From assembly GCA_002686945.1 (NCBI GenBank), contig NYYZ01000032.1, forward strand, positions 55,406 through 119,405: 64,000 bases of DNA. Reading direction: 5' to 3'. Below, piece after piece: positions 43,074 to 51,087 of the stretch. This DNA is from Planctomycetota bacterium (GTDB lineage: Bacteria > Planctomycetota > UBA1135 > GCA-002686595). Numbering within the stretch: position 1 is the first letter of the stretch; each line of letters begins with the position of its first letter. The notes below the pieces were generated by a model. That model searched no databases. It was not told where the DNA came from and saw only the letters and a list, made by a program, of their open reading frames with translations. Made by a program: the position numbers and the translations under genes.

Positions 43074-43693
43074 TCAGAGCTGCCCTCAGCCGAAAGGTCG
43101 GGATCATCGAGGGAACCGATGGCCCGGGCCACATCGCGCAGGATGACTTGAGTTTCAAAACGGTTGAGAGGAAACTCCTCAACCACCTGCTCGAAAGCCA
43201 CCCCATCCAGAAATGCTCGGTGCACCACTTCACGCTCCAATTGCTCCAGGCGATTGATGATCTCCACCGCCTGCCAACAGACCTCGGGTTTCATGCCCAC
43301 GTCCTTCCAGGCCACCGACCACGCGCCCAGGGGCTTGCAGTTCTTCTTGAGGATGCCACGCACAACCCGGTCCACCAGCTCAAGCAGGAACTCCTCCGAG
43401 TCGGAATACTCATCCAAGCCAACCGACTCGGCAATCGCCACGCAGACCTCGTCGTGCACGACCTCCGAATCAAGCAACAGGGTGTGCTCGTCGATGTAGG
43501 CCCGCACGAGTCGGTGCAGACGCAAAGGATCGCCGCTCAGCAGCCTCTTGAGGACCTGGCGCGGTGTACCGCGCAGGGAAACCCAGCGAGGCACGTTGAG
43601 GGGCTTGGCGGTGTCGGGAGTGGTCGAGTCCACCAACGGCTCAGAAGACCCGTTCTCGGGATCAGGCTGATTGCCGGCGAGCGAAGAGGACAT
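43070..43693 (-). CDS. Sigma-70-region-4-like protein coupled to the NtrC-like regulator
   Basis: 207 residues. A disordered N terminus (Ser, Pro, Asp, Asn) leads to a helical domain. VLKRLLSGDPLRLHRLVRAYI resembles the start of ECF region 2 only weakly. The C-terminal part, INRLEQLEREVVHRAFLDGVAFEQVVEEF and NRFETQVILRDVARAIGSL, has the helix lengths and spacing of a sigma region 4 HTH. Possibly a divergent ECF sigma or an anti-activator. Its stop overlaps the start of the ATPase-like gene (ATGA), so the two products are made together. Divergent from fabI. Confidence 0.45.
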   Translation of the reverse strand: MSSSLAGNQPDPENGSSEPLVDSTTPDTAKPLNVPRWVSLRGTPRQVLKRLLSGDPLRLHRLVRAYIDEHTLLLDSEVVHDEVCVAIAESVGLDEYSDSEEFLLELVDRVVRGILKKNCKPLGAWSVAWKDVGMKPEVCWQAVEIINRLEQLEREVVHRAFLDGVAFEQVVEEFPLNRFETQVILRDVARAIGSLDDPDLSAEGSSE

Positions 43694-43822
43694 TCTTGGG
43701 GGGCTCCGATAAGAAGCGGCCCTTGGGACCTTCGGAAGCCCCCTGAGCCTAGAAGTTCCCATTGTGAACAGGGTCTTGGAGCGCTCCCACAGACCAGAGA
43801 CATTGCAGCTTCTTTGATTCAG

Positions 43823-43869
43823 CCTCACGAGGCTGGTCTCGGTGAGGGGGTTCCTCCTAGCGAACTAGG
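43823..43869. other. Two adjacent hairpins in the fabI 5' region
   Basis: CCTCAC-GAG pairs with CTC-GGTGAGG (43823-43847, one bulge, 6-nt loop); 9 nt later CCTAG/CTAGG (43856-43869) encloses a CGAA loop. They sit 92-139 nt upstream of the fabI GTG, between the divergent regulator and fabI, and could be a leader structure or an operator. No known riboswitch motif seen. Confidence 0.35.
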
Positions 43870-43961
43870 GGTTGTCCCAGTCTCATGAATCGCAGGGCCA
43901 GCACCCCGAGGCTCGACCTTGCCTGCCTGAATGCGTACCGTCTGCCTTCGGAGTACTCCCT

Positions 43962-44732
43962 GTGACAAGATTTCTAGAAGGTAAGACCAGTTTGGTTCTG
44001 GGTGTCGCCAACAAGCGCTCCCTCGCTTGGGGCTGCGCCCGTTCCCTCGCCAATGCGGGCATGCGGGTCGCCCTGACCTATGCCAGCGAGCGCTTGGAAA
44101 AGAACGTGCGCGACCTGGCGGAAGAGCTTCCCGGATCGATCTGCGTGCCCTGCGACGTGACTCAGCCTGAGGAGATCGACTCGGCTTTCGAGACCATCGG
44201 CGCTGAGTTCGGCGGCCTCGACTCCCTGGTGCACGCCATTGCCTTCGCCAAGCGGGAAGAGTTGCAGGGAAACTTCTTTGAGACCACAAAAGAAGGCTAC
44301 ATGTTGGCCCACGAGGTCTCGGCCTATTCCCTCACCGCAGTAGCACGCAGAGCACTGCCTCTGATGAAAGATCGAGAAGGGTCCATCGTGACACTCTCCT
44401 ACCTGGGATCGGAGCGCGTCATCCCCAACTACAACATCATGGGCATCGCCAAGGCAGCCCTCGAAGCCAGCGTTCGCTATCTTGCTGCAGACTTGGGTCC
44501 GCGCGGAATTCGCGTCAACGCGATCAGCGCAGGCCCCATCAAGACTCTCTCAGCTGCGGGTGTGGGCAACTTCTCTGAACTGCTTGCAAGCATCGAGGGC
44601 AAAGCGCCCCTCCGACGCAATGTGACATCGGAAGAAGTGGGCGACACCTGCCAGTTCCTGTGCGGACCCCAATCCCGGGGCATCACTGGCTCGGTGATCT
44701 TCGTGGATGCGGGCTTCCACATCATGGGTTAG
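43962..44732 (+). CDS. fabI: Enoyl-[acyl-carrier-protein] reductase (NADH)
   Basis: 256 residues, normal FabI length; last reductive step of fatty-acid elongation. GKTSLVLGVANKRSLAWG is the FabI nucleotide-binding start, DSLVHAIAFAKREEL the second block, and LSYLGSERVIPNYNIMGIAKAALE carries Tyr147, Tyr157 and Lys164 (Y-x6-K). C terminus GPIKTLSAAGVGNFSELL and GSVIFVDAGFHIMG is typical. GTG 43962 is chosen over an upstream TTG because it begins exactly at the family N terminus and has GGAG 8 nt before it. Target class of triclosan and isoniazid-like inhibitors. Divergent from the regulator pair. Confidence 0.95.
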   Translation: MTRFLEGKTSLVLGVANKRSLAWGCARSLANAGMRVALTYASERLEKNVRDLAEELPGSICVPCDVTQPEEIDSAFETIGAEFGGLDSLVHAIAFAKREELQGNFFETTKEGYMLAHEVSAYSLTAVARRALPLMKDREGSIVTLSYLGSERVIPNYNIMGIAKAALEASVRYLAADLGPRGIRVNAISAGPIKTLSAAGVGNFSELLASIEGKAPLRRNVTSEEVGDTCQFLCGPQSRGITGSVIFVDAGFHIMG

Positions 44733-44777
44733 GAGAGCCTGACAACAAGACAGGCCCCGCCCCACAGGACGAGCCCT

Positions 44778-45938
44778 ATGACTGAACCTCAGCCGAGCAG
44801 CAAGCAGGAGCCCCCCAAGTCTCCCCTCCTGGGGCGCATCGCACGCATCCTCGCTGCCTCCCTGCTGCTGCTGCTGATCGTGGTGGAATTGGGCACACGC
44901 ATTGTCTCGCTGCCCGGACTGAGCCAGAGCGACCTCAATCCCAGTCAGGAGCAGGCCGACGGACATCTGCGCACCATCGGCCACCCCTATCTGGCCTACG
45001 TGGGGCGCCCCGATTGGAGCCGCGAGGCAGATGAAAAAGACGGCCAGAAATCCCACGGGGCAAGAGGATTCCGGAACCCGGAACCGCCCCTCCAGAAAGC
45101 CCCGGGGGCCTTCCGCATCGCCTGCCTGGGAGGCTCCAGCACCTATGGCAGCAGTCCCAGCAGTGACGCCGCCACCTGGCCGGCGCAGTTGGAAACGATT
45201 CTCAATGCCAGCCATCAGCGCCCGATCGAGGTGCTCAACGCGGGCCTCATGGGCTGGAGCACCTTTGAGAGCCTGATCAACTACTCCCTCAGGGTGAGCG
45301 ACTATCAACCGGATCTGGTACTGGTCTATCACGGGATCAACGACATGCGCTGCGCCCTGTATCTGCGCGGCGGGGACCCCCAGGCTGACAATACCCATTG
45401 GCGACTGGGATGGCCCCGGCTTGTGCGCACGCCCGGGGAGTCGTTGCTTGAGGTCAGCCAGACCTATCTGATCTGGCGCAGATACATGTCAGACTATGGG
45501 GTCGGTCAGAAATCCCTGGGCTTCTATGGCATCAAGAACTACCGCGCAGATGACAAAGATCCCTTCTGGCGCGAAGAGCCCCCGAGCATTGGGTTCGAGA
45601 ACTTCCAACGCAACCTGATCAGCCTGCAGGCGGTAGTCAAGGCTCACGGAGCCCAGATCATGTTCGGCACCCAAGGCTGCAAGCGCAGCGACATCCACGC
45701 CAAGTCCAAGCATCAGCAATGGGCCGGACTCGATGAAATCGAGACCATCACCCGTCATGTGGCGGCCAAGCGTGGAGTTCACCTGTGCGAGTCCCGCCTG
45801 GCCCTTGAAGGCCAGGCCCAGGAGCGCGGAGTGGAGGTGATTTTCACCCGCGAGGTACACCTCACGGACGAAGGGGCGCGAGTCCTGGCCGCCGCCTTCG
45901 CCGACCGCATTGGACAACTGGGGTTGATACCCGAGTAG
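44778..45938 (+). CDS. Membrane-anchored SGNH/GDSL hydrolase
   Basis: 386 residues. N-terminal transmembrane anchor (ILAASLLLLLIVVELGTRIV, about 24-43), then an SGNH fold: FRIACLGGSSTYG with Ser120 as nucleophile, EVLNAGLMGWSTFESLINY (block II Gly), DLVLVYHGINDM with Asn188 (block III), and a C-terminal EVHLTDEGARVLAAAF supplying the His. Similar proteins are esterases or O-acetyl transfer accessory proteins in exopolysaccharide clusters. Begins 46 nt after fabI on the same strand. Confidence 0.78.
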   Translation: MTEPQPSSKQEPPKSPLLGRIARILAASLLLLLIVVELGTRIVSLPGLSQSDLNPSQEQADGHLRTIGHPYLAYVGRPDWSREADEKDGQKSHGARGFRNPEPPLQKAPGAFRIACLGGSSTYGSSPSSDAATWPAQLETILNASHQRPIEVLNAGLMGWSTFESLINYSLRVSDYQPDLVLVYHGINDMRCALYLRGGDPQADNTHWRLGWPRLVRTPGESLLEVSQTYLIWRRYMSDYGVGQKSLGFYGIKNYRADDKDPFWREEPPSIGFENFQRNLISLQAVVKAHGAQIMFGTQGCKRSDIHAKSKHQQWAGLDEIETITRHVAAKRGVHLCESRLALEGQAQERGVEVIFTREVHLTDEGARVLAAAFADRIGQLGLIPE

Positions 45939-45956
45939 GTTGTTCGGTAGCGCACA

Positions 45957-46760
45957 TCACTGTCCTCGCGGCAACACAATCGGTCGCCCGGAATCAGGGA
46001 ACGCACCAAACCAAAGACGCGCGCCATAGACCGGCGTCAAGACCTCCGGGCGCAGGACCTCCTCCGGCGTACCCTCGGCAGCAACCCCGCCCTCCGCCAA
46101 CAACAACACGCGCGAGGCATACTGGCTGGTCAGGTTCAAGTCATGGGTCACAACCAGCACCGCCGTGCCCGCTTGTGCCTGTAGATGGATGAGGTCAAGC
46201 ACCGCAACCTGATGTTCTGGATCCAAGGCGGTGGTGGGCTCATCCAGCAAGAGCGCCGGAGCCTCTTGTGCCAGCGCCCTCGCCAGCAATACCCGCTGGC
46301 GCTGGCCACTGGAAAGTTGCCCCACCATGCGCCCCGCAAACTGGGCACCGTCGGCCTGCTCCAGGGAACGCAGGACCAGCTCTTCATCGTGCGCACCTGG
46401 AGAACCCCAAACAGGCACATGGGCATAACGCCCACCCATCACAAAGCGCCTGACAGGAACACCATTGACCCCGTCAATGCTCTGGGGCACCACCGCCATG
46501 TGCCGCGCCAATTCGCGAGGAGTCAGGCTTGCCGTCGCCTCTCCGCCCAATTCCACAGATCCGCCCCCGGGCGTCAAGCTGCCGGACAACAAGTTCAGCA
46601 AGGTGGTCTTGCCCGAGCCATTGGCTCCCAGGACGAACAGCATTTCCCCGCTACACAAATCCAGATTCACACCACTCAGCACCGGTGTGTCGCGCTCGTA
46701 TGCGAAATTCAAATCCCGGGCTCGCACCAGCGGGTAGTCAACACCTCGCTGCTCTACCAC
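45957..46760 (-). CDS. ABC transporter ATP-binding protein, FecE/BtuD type
   Basis: 267 residues. Walker A LGANGSGKTT, Q-loop VVPQS, signature QLSSGQRQRVLLARAL (LSSGQ instead of LSGGQ), Walker B PALLLDEPTTALD, H-loop VLVVTHDLNL. The order and the SQYASRVLLLAEGGVAAEGTPEEVL tail are those of iron-siderophore/haem/cobalamin importers. GTG 46760 overlaps the permease stop by 7 nt. Works with the FecCD-type permease; no binding protein is encoded here. Confidence 0.88.
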   Translation of the reverse strand: MVEQRGVDYPLVRARDLNFAYERDTPVLSGVNLDLCSGEMLFVLGANGSGKTTLLNLLSGSLTPGGGSVELGGEATASLTPRELARHMAVVPQSIDGVNGVPVRRFVMGGRYAHVPVWGSPGAHDEELVLRSLEQADGAQFAGRMVGQLSSGQRQRVLLARALAQEAPALLLDEPTTALDPEHQVAVLDLIHLQAQAGTAVLVVTHDLNLTSQYASRVLLLAEGGVAAEGTPEEVLRPEVLTPVYGARLWFGAFPDSGRPIVLPRGQ

Positions 46761-47821
46761 GACCGGTCCCTGGTTTGAGTCAGCAAAATGAACAGAAAGA
46801 AGGGCCCGCCCAAGAGCGCCGTCAACGCCCCCGGGGGCAAGATTGCGCTCCCCATGATTACGAGTTGCAAGAGATCCAGGGTCGGCAGCAGCAGGGCACC
46901 GATCAAAGCCGCAGCAGGCAGCAGGCGCGCGTGCCCCGCACCCACGAACTTACGCGCTATGTGGGGCACCACCAATCCGACAAACCCTATGGCGCCCACC
47001 GCCGAAACGGCACAGGCCGTGGCCCCACTCGCCACGCCCACCACCAGCCAACGCATGGCGCGGGTGGAGACCCCAAGCCGCCGAGCGTCAACCTCTCCTC
47101 CTGCAAACAAATCCAGCGCAAAGGCCGCTCGGGGAATCACCAGCAGGGCCGGGATCAGGCCTGCCAGGATCATGCCCACATGGTATGGCTCCCGATCTCG
47201 CAGGGTGCCGAAGCTCCAAGCCAACATGGCCTGAGCTACTTGCCAGTCGTCGAGCACCAGGGCTTGAATCGCCACAAAGATCCCACCCAGGGTCGCGTTG
47301 ACCGCCACCCCAACCAGGATCAAGGTCGCTGCTCCCGAGCGCCCCGGCCCCTGGGCAATACCCAGCACCAAGGCCACCGTGACCACCGCCCCCAGGAATG
47401 AACAGAACGAAAGGGCATAGGGCGTCCAACTGCGCGTGCCCTCCAACAGGAGCTCGGGTCCATACCCACCCACCAGCAGGATGGCCAAAGTCGCCCCCAG
47501 AGTCGCCCCCGCTGAAACTCCCAGCACACCGGGAGCCGCCAGGGGATTGCGGAACAGTCCCTGCAAGTAGACCCCGGAAATCGCCAAGGCCGCACCAGCA
47601 AGGCTGGCACAAAGAGCTCGCCAAAGCCGCAGCTCATGAATCGCCTGCTCGGCCCCAGGCAGAGCCTCGCCCAGGTTCATCAGACTGGCCAAGGCCCCCA
47701 GCACCTGACCAAGCCCACTGACCCCGGTACTGCCCACGGCCACCTGACAGAGGATCAGGCCAACAAACGCAATCGATCCAAGCAGCCAGAGAGGTAGGAG
47801 GGATCGCTGGGGGCCGGGCAT
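46754..47821 (-). CDS. FecCD/BtuC-type ABC transporter permease
   Basis: 355 residues with about nine to ten transmembrane helices. Family blocks: LRLWRALCASLAGAALAISGVYLQG, FRNPLAAPGVLGVSAGATLGA, ATLILVGVAVNATLGG, WSFGTL, AFALDLFAGGEVDARRLGVS, GAIGFVGLVVPHIARKFVG, LLPTLDLLQLVI and the C-terminal GALTALLGGPFFLFIL. Imports an iron chelate, haem or corrinoid. ATG 47821 gives the usual length; a longer frame to 47929 would overlap the divergent FKBP promoter region. Possible link to the cobalamin-using QueG and radical SAM enzymes, but this is guesswork. Confidence 0.9.
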   Translation of the reverse strand: MPGPQRSLLPLWLLGSIAFVGLILCQVAVGSTGVSGLGQVLGALASLMNLGEALPGAEQAIHELRLWRALCASLAGAALAISGVYLQGLFRNPLAAPGVLGVSAGATLGATLAILLVGGYGPELLLEGTRSWTPYALSFCSFLGAVVTVALVLGIAQGPGRSGAATLILVGVAVNATLGGIFVAIQALVLDDWQVAQAMLAWSFGTLRDREPYHVGMILAGLIPALLVIPRAAFALDLFAGGEVDARRLGVSTRAMRWLVVGVASGATACAVSAVGAIGFVGLVVPHIARKFVGAGHARLLPAAALIGALLLPTLDLLQLVIMGSAILPPGALTALLGGPFFLFILLTQTRDRSW

Positions 47822-47933
47822 GAGCAGCAGAGTAGAGGCCGGGGGCAAGGGTGTCGAGCCGGGCTTGCAGGCGAGCGGCAAGAAACCTGCGCTGGGGGCA
47901 GGTGCCTTCGGCTCCCTGGGGCTCCCCATGGGC

Positions 47934-47939
47934 TACCCT
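47934..47939 (+). promoter_or_regulatory. -10-like TACCCT of the FKBP gene
   Basis: TACCCT 48 nt before ATG 47988, in the spacer shared with the divergent permease gene. Confidence 0.3.
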
Positions 47940-47987
47940 CCTCGGATTGTCCCTCTCGGCCAGACCCCAACAACACCTTCATTCCTC

Positions 47988-49184
47988 ATGCTTCAGACCC
48001 TGCTGCCCGCGCTCCTGATTCTTCTGTTCAGCGTTGCTGCCGCCGCTCCCGCCTCGACCTTGGAAGACCCCAAGATCCCAGAAGACACCCAGATCATCAC
48101 CCTGCCCTCGGGGCTCCAGTACTCGGCCCTGGCGACAGGCGGCACCGATGAGTCCCCCAAGAAGGGTGACAAGGTGCTCGTGCATTACACCGGCTGGACC
48201 ACTGAAGGCAAGGTCTTTGATTCCTCACGCTTACGTGGCGCGCCTGCTGAATTTGCCGTGGGCCAGCTGATTGCTGGTTGGAACGAGGCCCTGGTCCTCA
48301 TGCACCCGGGCGACCGTTGGAAGCTGACCATCCCGGCGGCCCTGGCCTACGGGGAGCGTGGCGCGCCGCCGCGCATTCCCGCCAATGCGACACTGATCTT
48401 CGACATGGAACTGATCGAAGTAACCGTACGTTCCTTGCCCTTCGTGCCTTTCATGAACACCCCCGAGAGCAAGGACCTCAAGTCGGGAAGCAGGTATCAA
48501 CCCCTCGTGCAGGGCTCAGGCGAAGAACCCGCCAGTTCATTCGACTACGCCAAAATCGACTGGGCCATCCACACGGAGGACGGTGAACTGCTCTTCAATG
48601 CGGCCATGCTGGGCCAGGATCTGAGCGGCAAGGTCAGCGGGATTCCATTCAGCTTCTTCCAGGAAGCCCTGGGAATCATGAAGCCCGGCGGTAGTTGCAA
48701 CCTGAAGGTGCCCAAGTCTGCAGGCCAGGAATGGTTGAGCAAGCTGCGCATTACCAAGGAGTATGAGCACACGATCTGGCAGTTGCACTGCAAGTCCGCT
48801 CGGAGCTACCCAAAGCCGGAGTTCATTCTGCCCCCCCAAGAGGAACTGACCAGCACTCCCAGTGGTCTGAAGTACAAGATCCTGCGTCAGGGCGAGGGCA
48901 AGAAGCCATCCGGGCCCCAGTCCCGGGTCACGGTCCACTACTGCGGCTGGCTCACCAGCGGTACACAGTTCGATAGCTCCTATGACAGAGGCGATCCGAT
49001 CTCCTTTGGCCTCAGCCAGGTGATTGCTGGTTGGACCGAAGGCATGCAGTTGATCGGCGAAGGTGGCGCGCTGATCCTGGTGATCCCCTCGGATCTGGGC
49101 TACGGCGACCGCGGCTCGCCCCCTACCATCCCCGGTGGAGCAACCCTGGTCTTCTATGTGGAGACCTTGGCGATCAGCGACTGA
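47988..49184 (+). CDS. Secreted peptidyl-prolyl isomerase with three FKBP-like modules
   Basis: 398 residues with signal peptide MLQTLLPALLILLFSVAAAA. Module 1 (about 40-138): KKGDKVLVHYTGWTTEGKVFD, AVGQLIAGWNEAL, GERGAPPRIPANATLIFDMEL. Module 2 (about 170-285) is degenerate: IDWAIHTEDGELLF and EALGIMKPGGSCNLKVP keep the shape but lack the active-site aromatics. Module 3 (about 295-397): SRVTVHYCGWLTSGTQFDSS, FGLSQVIAGWTEGMQLIGEGG, LGYGDRGSPPTIPGGATLVFYVE. Presumably folds envelope or secreted proteins. Confidence 0.88.
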   Translation: MLQTLLPALLILLFSVAAAAPASTLEDPKIPEDTQIITLPSGLQYSALATGGTDESPKKGDKVLVHYTGWTTEGKVFDSSRLRGAPAEFAVGQLIAGWNEALVLMHPGDRWKLTIPAALAYGERGAPPRIPANATLIFDMELIEVTVRSLPFVPFMNTPESKDLKSGSRYQPLVQGSGEEPASSFDYAKIDWAIHTEDGELLFNAAMLGQDLSGKVSGIPFSFFQEALGIMKPGGSCNLKVPKSAGQEWLSKLRITKEYEHTIWQLHCKSARSYPKPEFILPPQEELTSTPSGLKYKILRQGEGKKPSGPQSRVTVHYCGWLTSGTQFDSSYDRGDPISFGLSQVIAGWTEGMQLIGEGGALILVIPSDLGYGDRGSPPTIPGGATLVFYVETLAISD

Positions 49185-49211
49185 GGCCAAGGGTCACTGC
49201 GACTTTTTTCA

Positions 49212-49249
49212 AGCGCCCCGCTGAGCCGCTCTCAGGCCAGCGGGGCGCT
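49212..49249 (+). terminator. Hairpin after the FKBP gene
   Basis: Perfect 12-bp stem AGCGCCCCGCTG/CAGCGGGGCGCT with a 14-nt loop, 27 nt after the stop. Downstream tail GCTGTCTT is only weakly U-rich. Confidence 0.55.
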
Positions 49250-49279
49250 GCTGTCTTAGCCAAGGCCTCGCCCAAGGAC

Positions 49280-49285
49280 TATGCT
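49280..49285 (+). promoter_or_regulatory. -10-like TATGCT, 7 nt before the O-methyltransferase ATG
   Basis: TATGCT, seven bases, ATG 49293. The ATG within this hexamer (49281) is in frame but would put the start inside the promoter, so 49293 is preferred. Confidence 0.45.
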
Positions 49286-49292
49286 CGGCCCC

Positions 49293-50309
49293 ATGCAGAC
49301 TATCGACCCCCAAGACGAGTTGCGCGTGTACGACGCCTATGTGGCTGGACGCTTGTCTGCTGGATTGGCGGCAGGAGTACGCACGGGACTGTTTGATGTG
49401 CTTGATTCTGATGGCCCCTTGAGTTGCGCCGCCCTGGCCGAGGCATCAGGACTCCATGAACGGGGAGTGCGCGCCTGGCTCGCAGCCATGCAGGCCGGTC
49501 AGTTGGTGCAAGAAGTCGGATCTGGTGATTTTGCCCTGACTCCCGCGGCTGCTCGTGATTGCGTACGCAACAAGCCGGGCTCTCTCGCGGGCCTGATCGA
49601 CATGGAGATCGAGAACTTCCTCTCTCCAGCATTGGTGATCGAAGGCCTGCGGGGTGGCGGCCCCTGTGTTTACGGAGACGGCGACCCCTGGGCAGAACAC
49701 GCAGCCGACCCTGCCAAGGCGCGCGCTTTCAGTGACGCCATGCACGCGATTGCCTGCTCCCCAGCCCTGGCCCTGGCAGAAAAAGCACCATTGGAGAATG
49801 CACGCCGCCTGCTCGACGCAGGGGGCGGTTCCGGCACAATTTCTGTCGCCCTGGCCCGCGCCTTCCCCCAGTTGCACTGCACCGTACTTGAGATTCCCGC
49901 GGTTCTGCCCCACATCGAAGAACGGGCCCATGAAGAGGGCCTTGAACAGCAGATCAGCGCACTGCAAGGAGACCTCTTCGCGCAGGCGTGGCCCACCGGC
50001 TTCGACGCGGTCCTGCTCTCTCAGATCATGCACGACTGGAGCGATGATGAAGGCGCGCGCCTCCTGCGTCGGGCCTACAACGCCCTCAACCCTGGCGGCA
50101 CGGTCCTGATCCACGAGAAACTCATCGAGCCCGACGGTGGCCCTTTGGCCAACGCGCTGGTGAATCTGGACATGCTGGTCTGGACCGAAGGGCGCCAGTG
50201 GAGCGCAACGGATTTGGAGCAACTGATGCAACAAGCAGGCTTTGAGGGAGTGCAAGCCCAAAAGACCTACGGCTACTGGTCCCTTGTGAGCGCAACCAGG
50301 CCGGGCTAG
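49293..50309 (+). CDS. SAM-dependent O-methyltransferase, acetylserotonin/plant-OMT type
   Basis: 338 residues. N-terminal winged-helix dimerisation domain (RLSAGLAAGVRTGLFDVL, ALAEASGLHERGVRAWLAAM), then the class I methyltransferase core: LLDAGGGSGTISVALARAFP (motif I), CTVLEIPAVLPHIEERA, ISALQGDLFAQAWPTGFDAVLLSQIMHDWSDDE (with the catalytic-type HDW), NPGGTVLIHEKLIEPDG. Methylates hydroxyl groups of small aromatic or polyketide molecules in relatives; substrate unknown. Its stop shares CTAG (50306-50309) with the convergent DNA methylase. Confidence 0.85.
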   Translation: MQTIDPQDELRVYDAYVAGRLSAGLAAGVRTGLFDVLDSDGPLSCAALAEASGLHERGVRAWLAAMQAGQLVQEVGSGDFALTPAAARDCVRNKPGSLAGLIDMEIENFLSPALVIEGLRGGGPCVYGDGDPWAEHAADPAKARAFSDAMHAIACSPALALAEKAPLENARRLLDAGGGSGTISVALARAFPQLHCTVLEIPAVLPHIEERAHEEGLEQQISALQGDLFAQAWPTGFDAVLLSQIMHDWSDDEGARLLRRAYNALNPGGTVLIHEKLIEPDGGPLANALVNLDMLVWTEGRQWSATDLEQLMQQAGFEGVQAQKTYGYWSLVSATRPG

Positions 50310-51058
50310 CGGACCGGAGCCTTCTCACCGCCCACCTCAGCCTCGCCCTTTTGAAAGATCAGCAGGTGATTGAACCCGCGCAGGAAGAAGTTGCCCTCTT
50401 CGGCGGCCTTGCGGTAGCGCACATCTTCGAGCTTGTTGCTGCCGCGCACCACAGCCACATGGTCCACCGCCCGGAAGCGACGCTCCAATAGACCTGACAC
50501 ACGCGCGCCGATGGGCACAAAGCCCTTCTTCTTCTTGAAAGTGTCACTGACCAGGATCGCGAGGAATGACCCGTCCGCCAGGACACGCTCGGCTTCCCGG
50601 AACACGCGGCCCAGGGCATCCATGTAACCAGCCTGAAAGGCATCGAGCTTGCCAATACAGCGGGGATCGTCAGAGTAGTCGAGGTGGCTCGACCAGGGCG
50701 GATCCATGAACAGGAAGTCCACGCTCGCGTCTTCGAGGGGCAGGTCCCTGGCATCCGCCAACTCGATATCCGCGCGCATGGGACGCAGATCAAAGCCGCG
50801 CGACTCGCGCCCCAGTTCCTTGGCCACATCCAAGGTGGTGCCGCCTCCGCAGAAAGGATCGACCACCAAGTCCCCTGGCTGGGTATAGCGCTGGAGCAGG
50901 TTCCAGATCACATAGGTCGGAGTACGACCTTCATAGCCAGGGGTTCCCAAAGGCTCGTCCCCGTGCTGTTGGGAGGGATGATGCCAGAGGGTCGTGGCTT
51001 GAATGCGCGGGGGGCGGGAGTGGCCGCGCCGCCGGGCCTTGTCATGGGGAAGGGTCAT
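50306..51058 (-). CDS. DNA (N4/N6) methyltransferase-like protein
   Basis: 250 residues. SAM motif LVVDPFCGGGTTLDVAKELG (64-83) precedes the catalytic motif FMDPPWSSHLDY (117-128); a D-P-P-W is the usual target-base loop of amino-methyltransferases on DNA. The order motif I then motif IV is that of the alpha/gamma layout, although DPFCGGGTT is more like beta-class enzymes. No target-recognition domain is evident and no nuclease gene lies nearby, so it would be an orphan modification enzyme; an RNA (guanine-N2) target cannot be excluded. Divergent from the hydrolase, 29 nt between starts. Confidence 0.75.
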   Translation of the reverse strand: MTLPHDKARRRGHSRPPRIQATTLWHHPSQQHGDEPLGTPGYEGRTPTYVIWNLLQRYTQPGDLVVDPFCGGGTTLDVAKELGRESRGFDLRPMRADIELADARDLPLEDASVDFLFMDPPWSSHLDYSDDPRCIGKLDAFQAGYMDALGRVFREAERVLADGSFLAILVSDTFKKKKGFVPIGARVSGLLERRFRAVDHVAVVRGSNKLEDVRYRKAAEEGNFFLRGFNHLLIFQKGEAEVGGEKAPVR

Positions 51059-51075
51059 AGATGCGTCTGGGAGTG

Positions 51076-51081
51076 TACGCT
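51076..51081 (+). promoter_or_regulatory. -10-like TACGCT, 6 nt before the hydrolase ATG
   Basis: TACGCT, six bases, ATG 51088. The spacer between the divergent methylase (51058) and this gene is only 29 nt, leaving no space for a longer leader. Confidence 0.45.
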
Positions 51082-51087
51082 GCGCCC

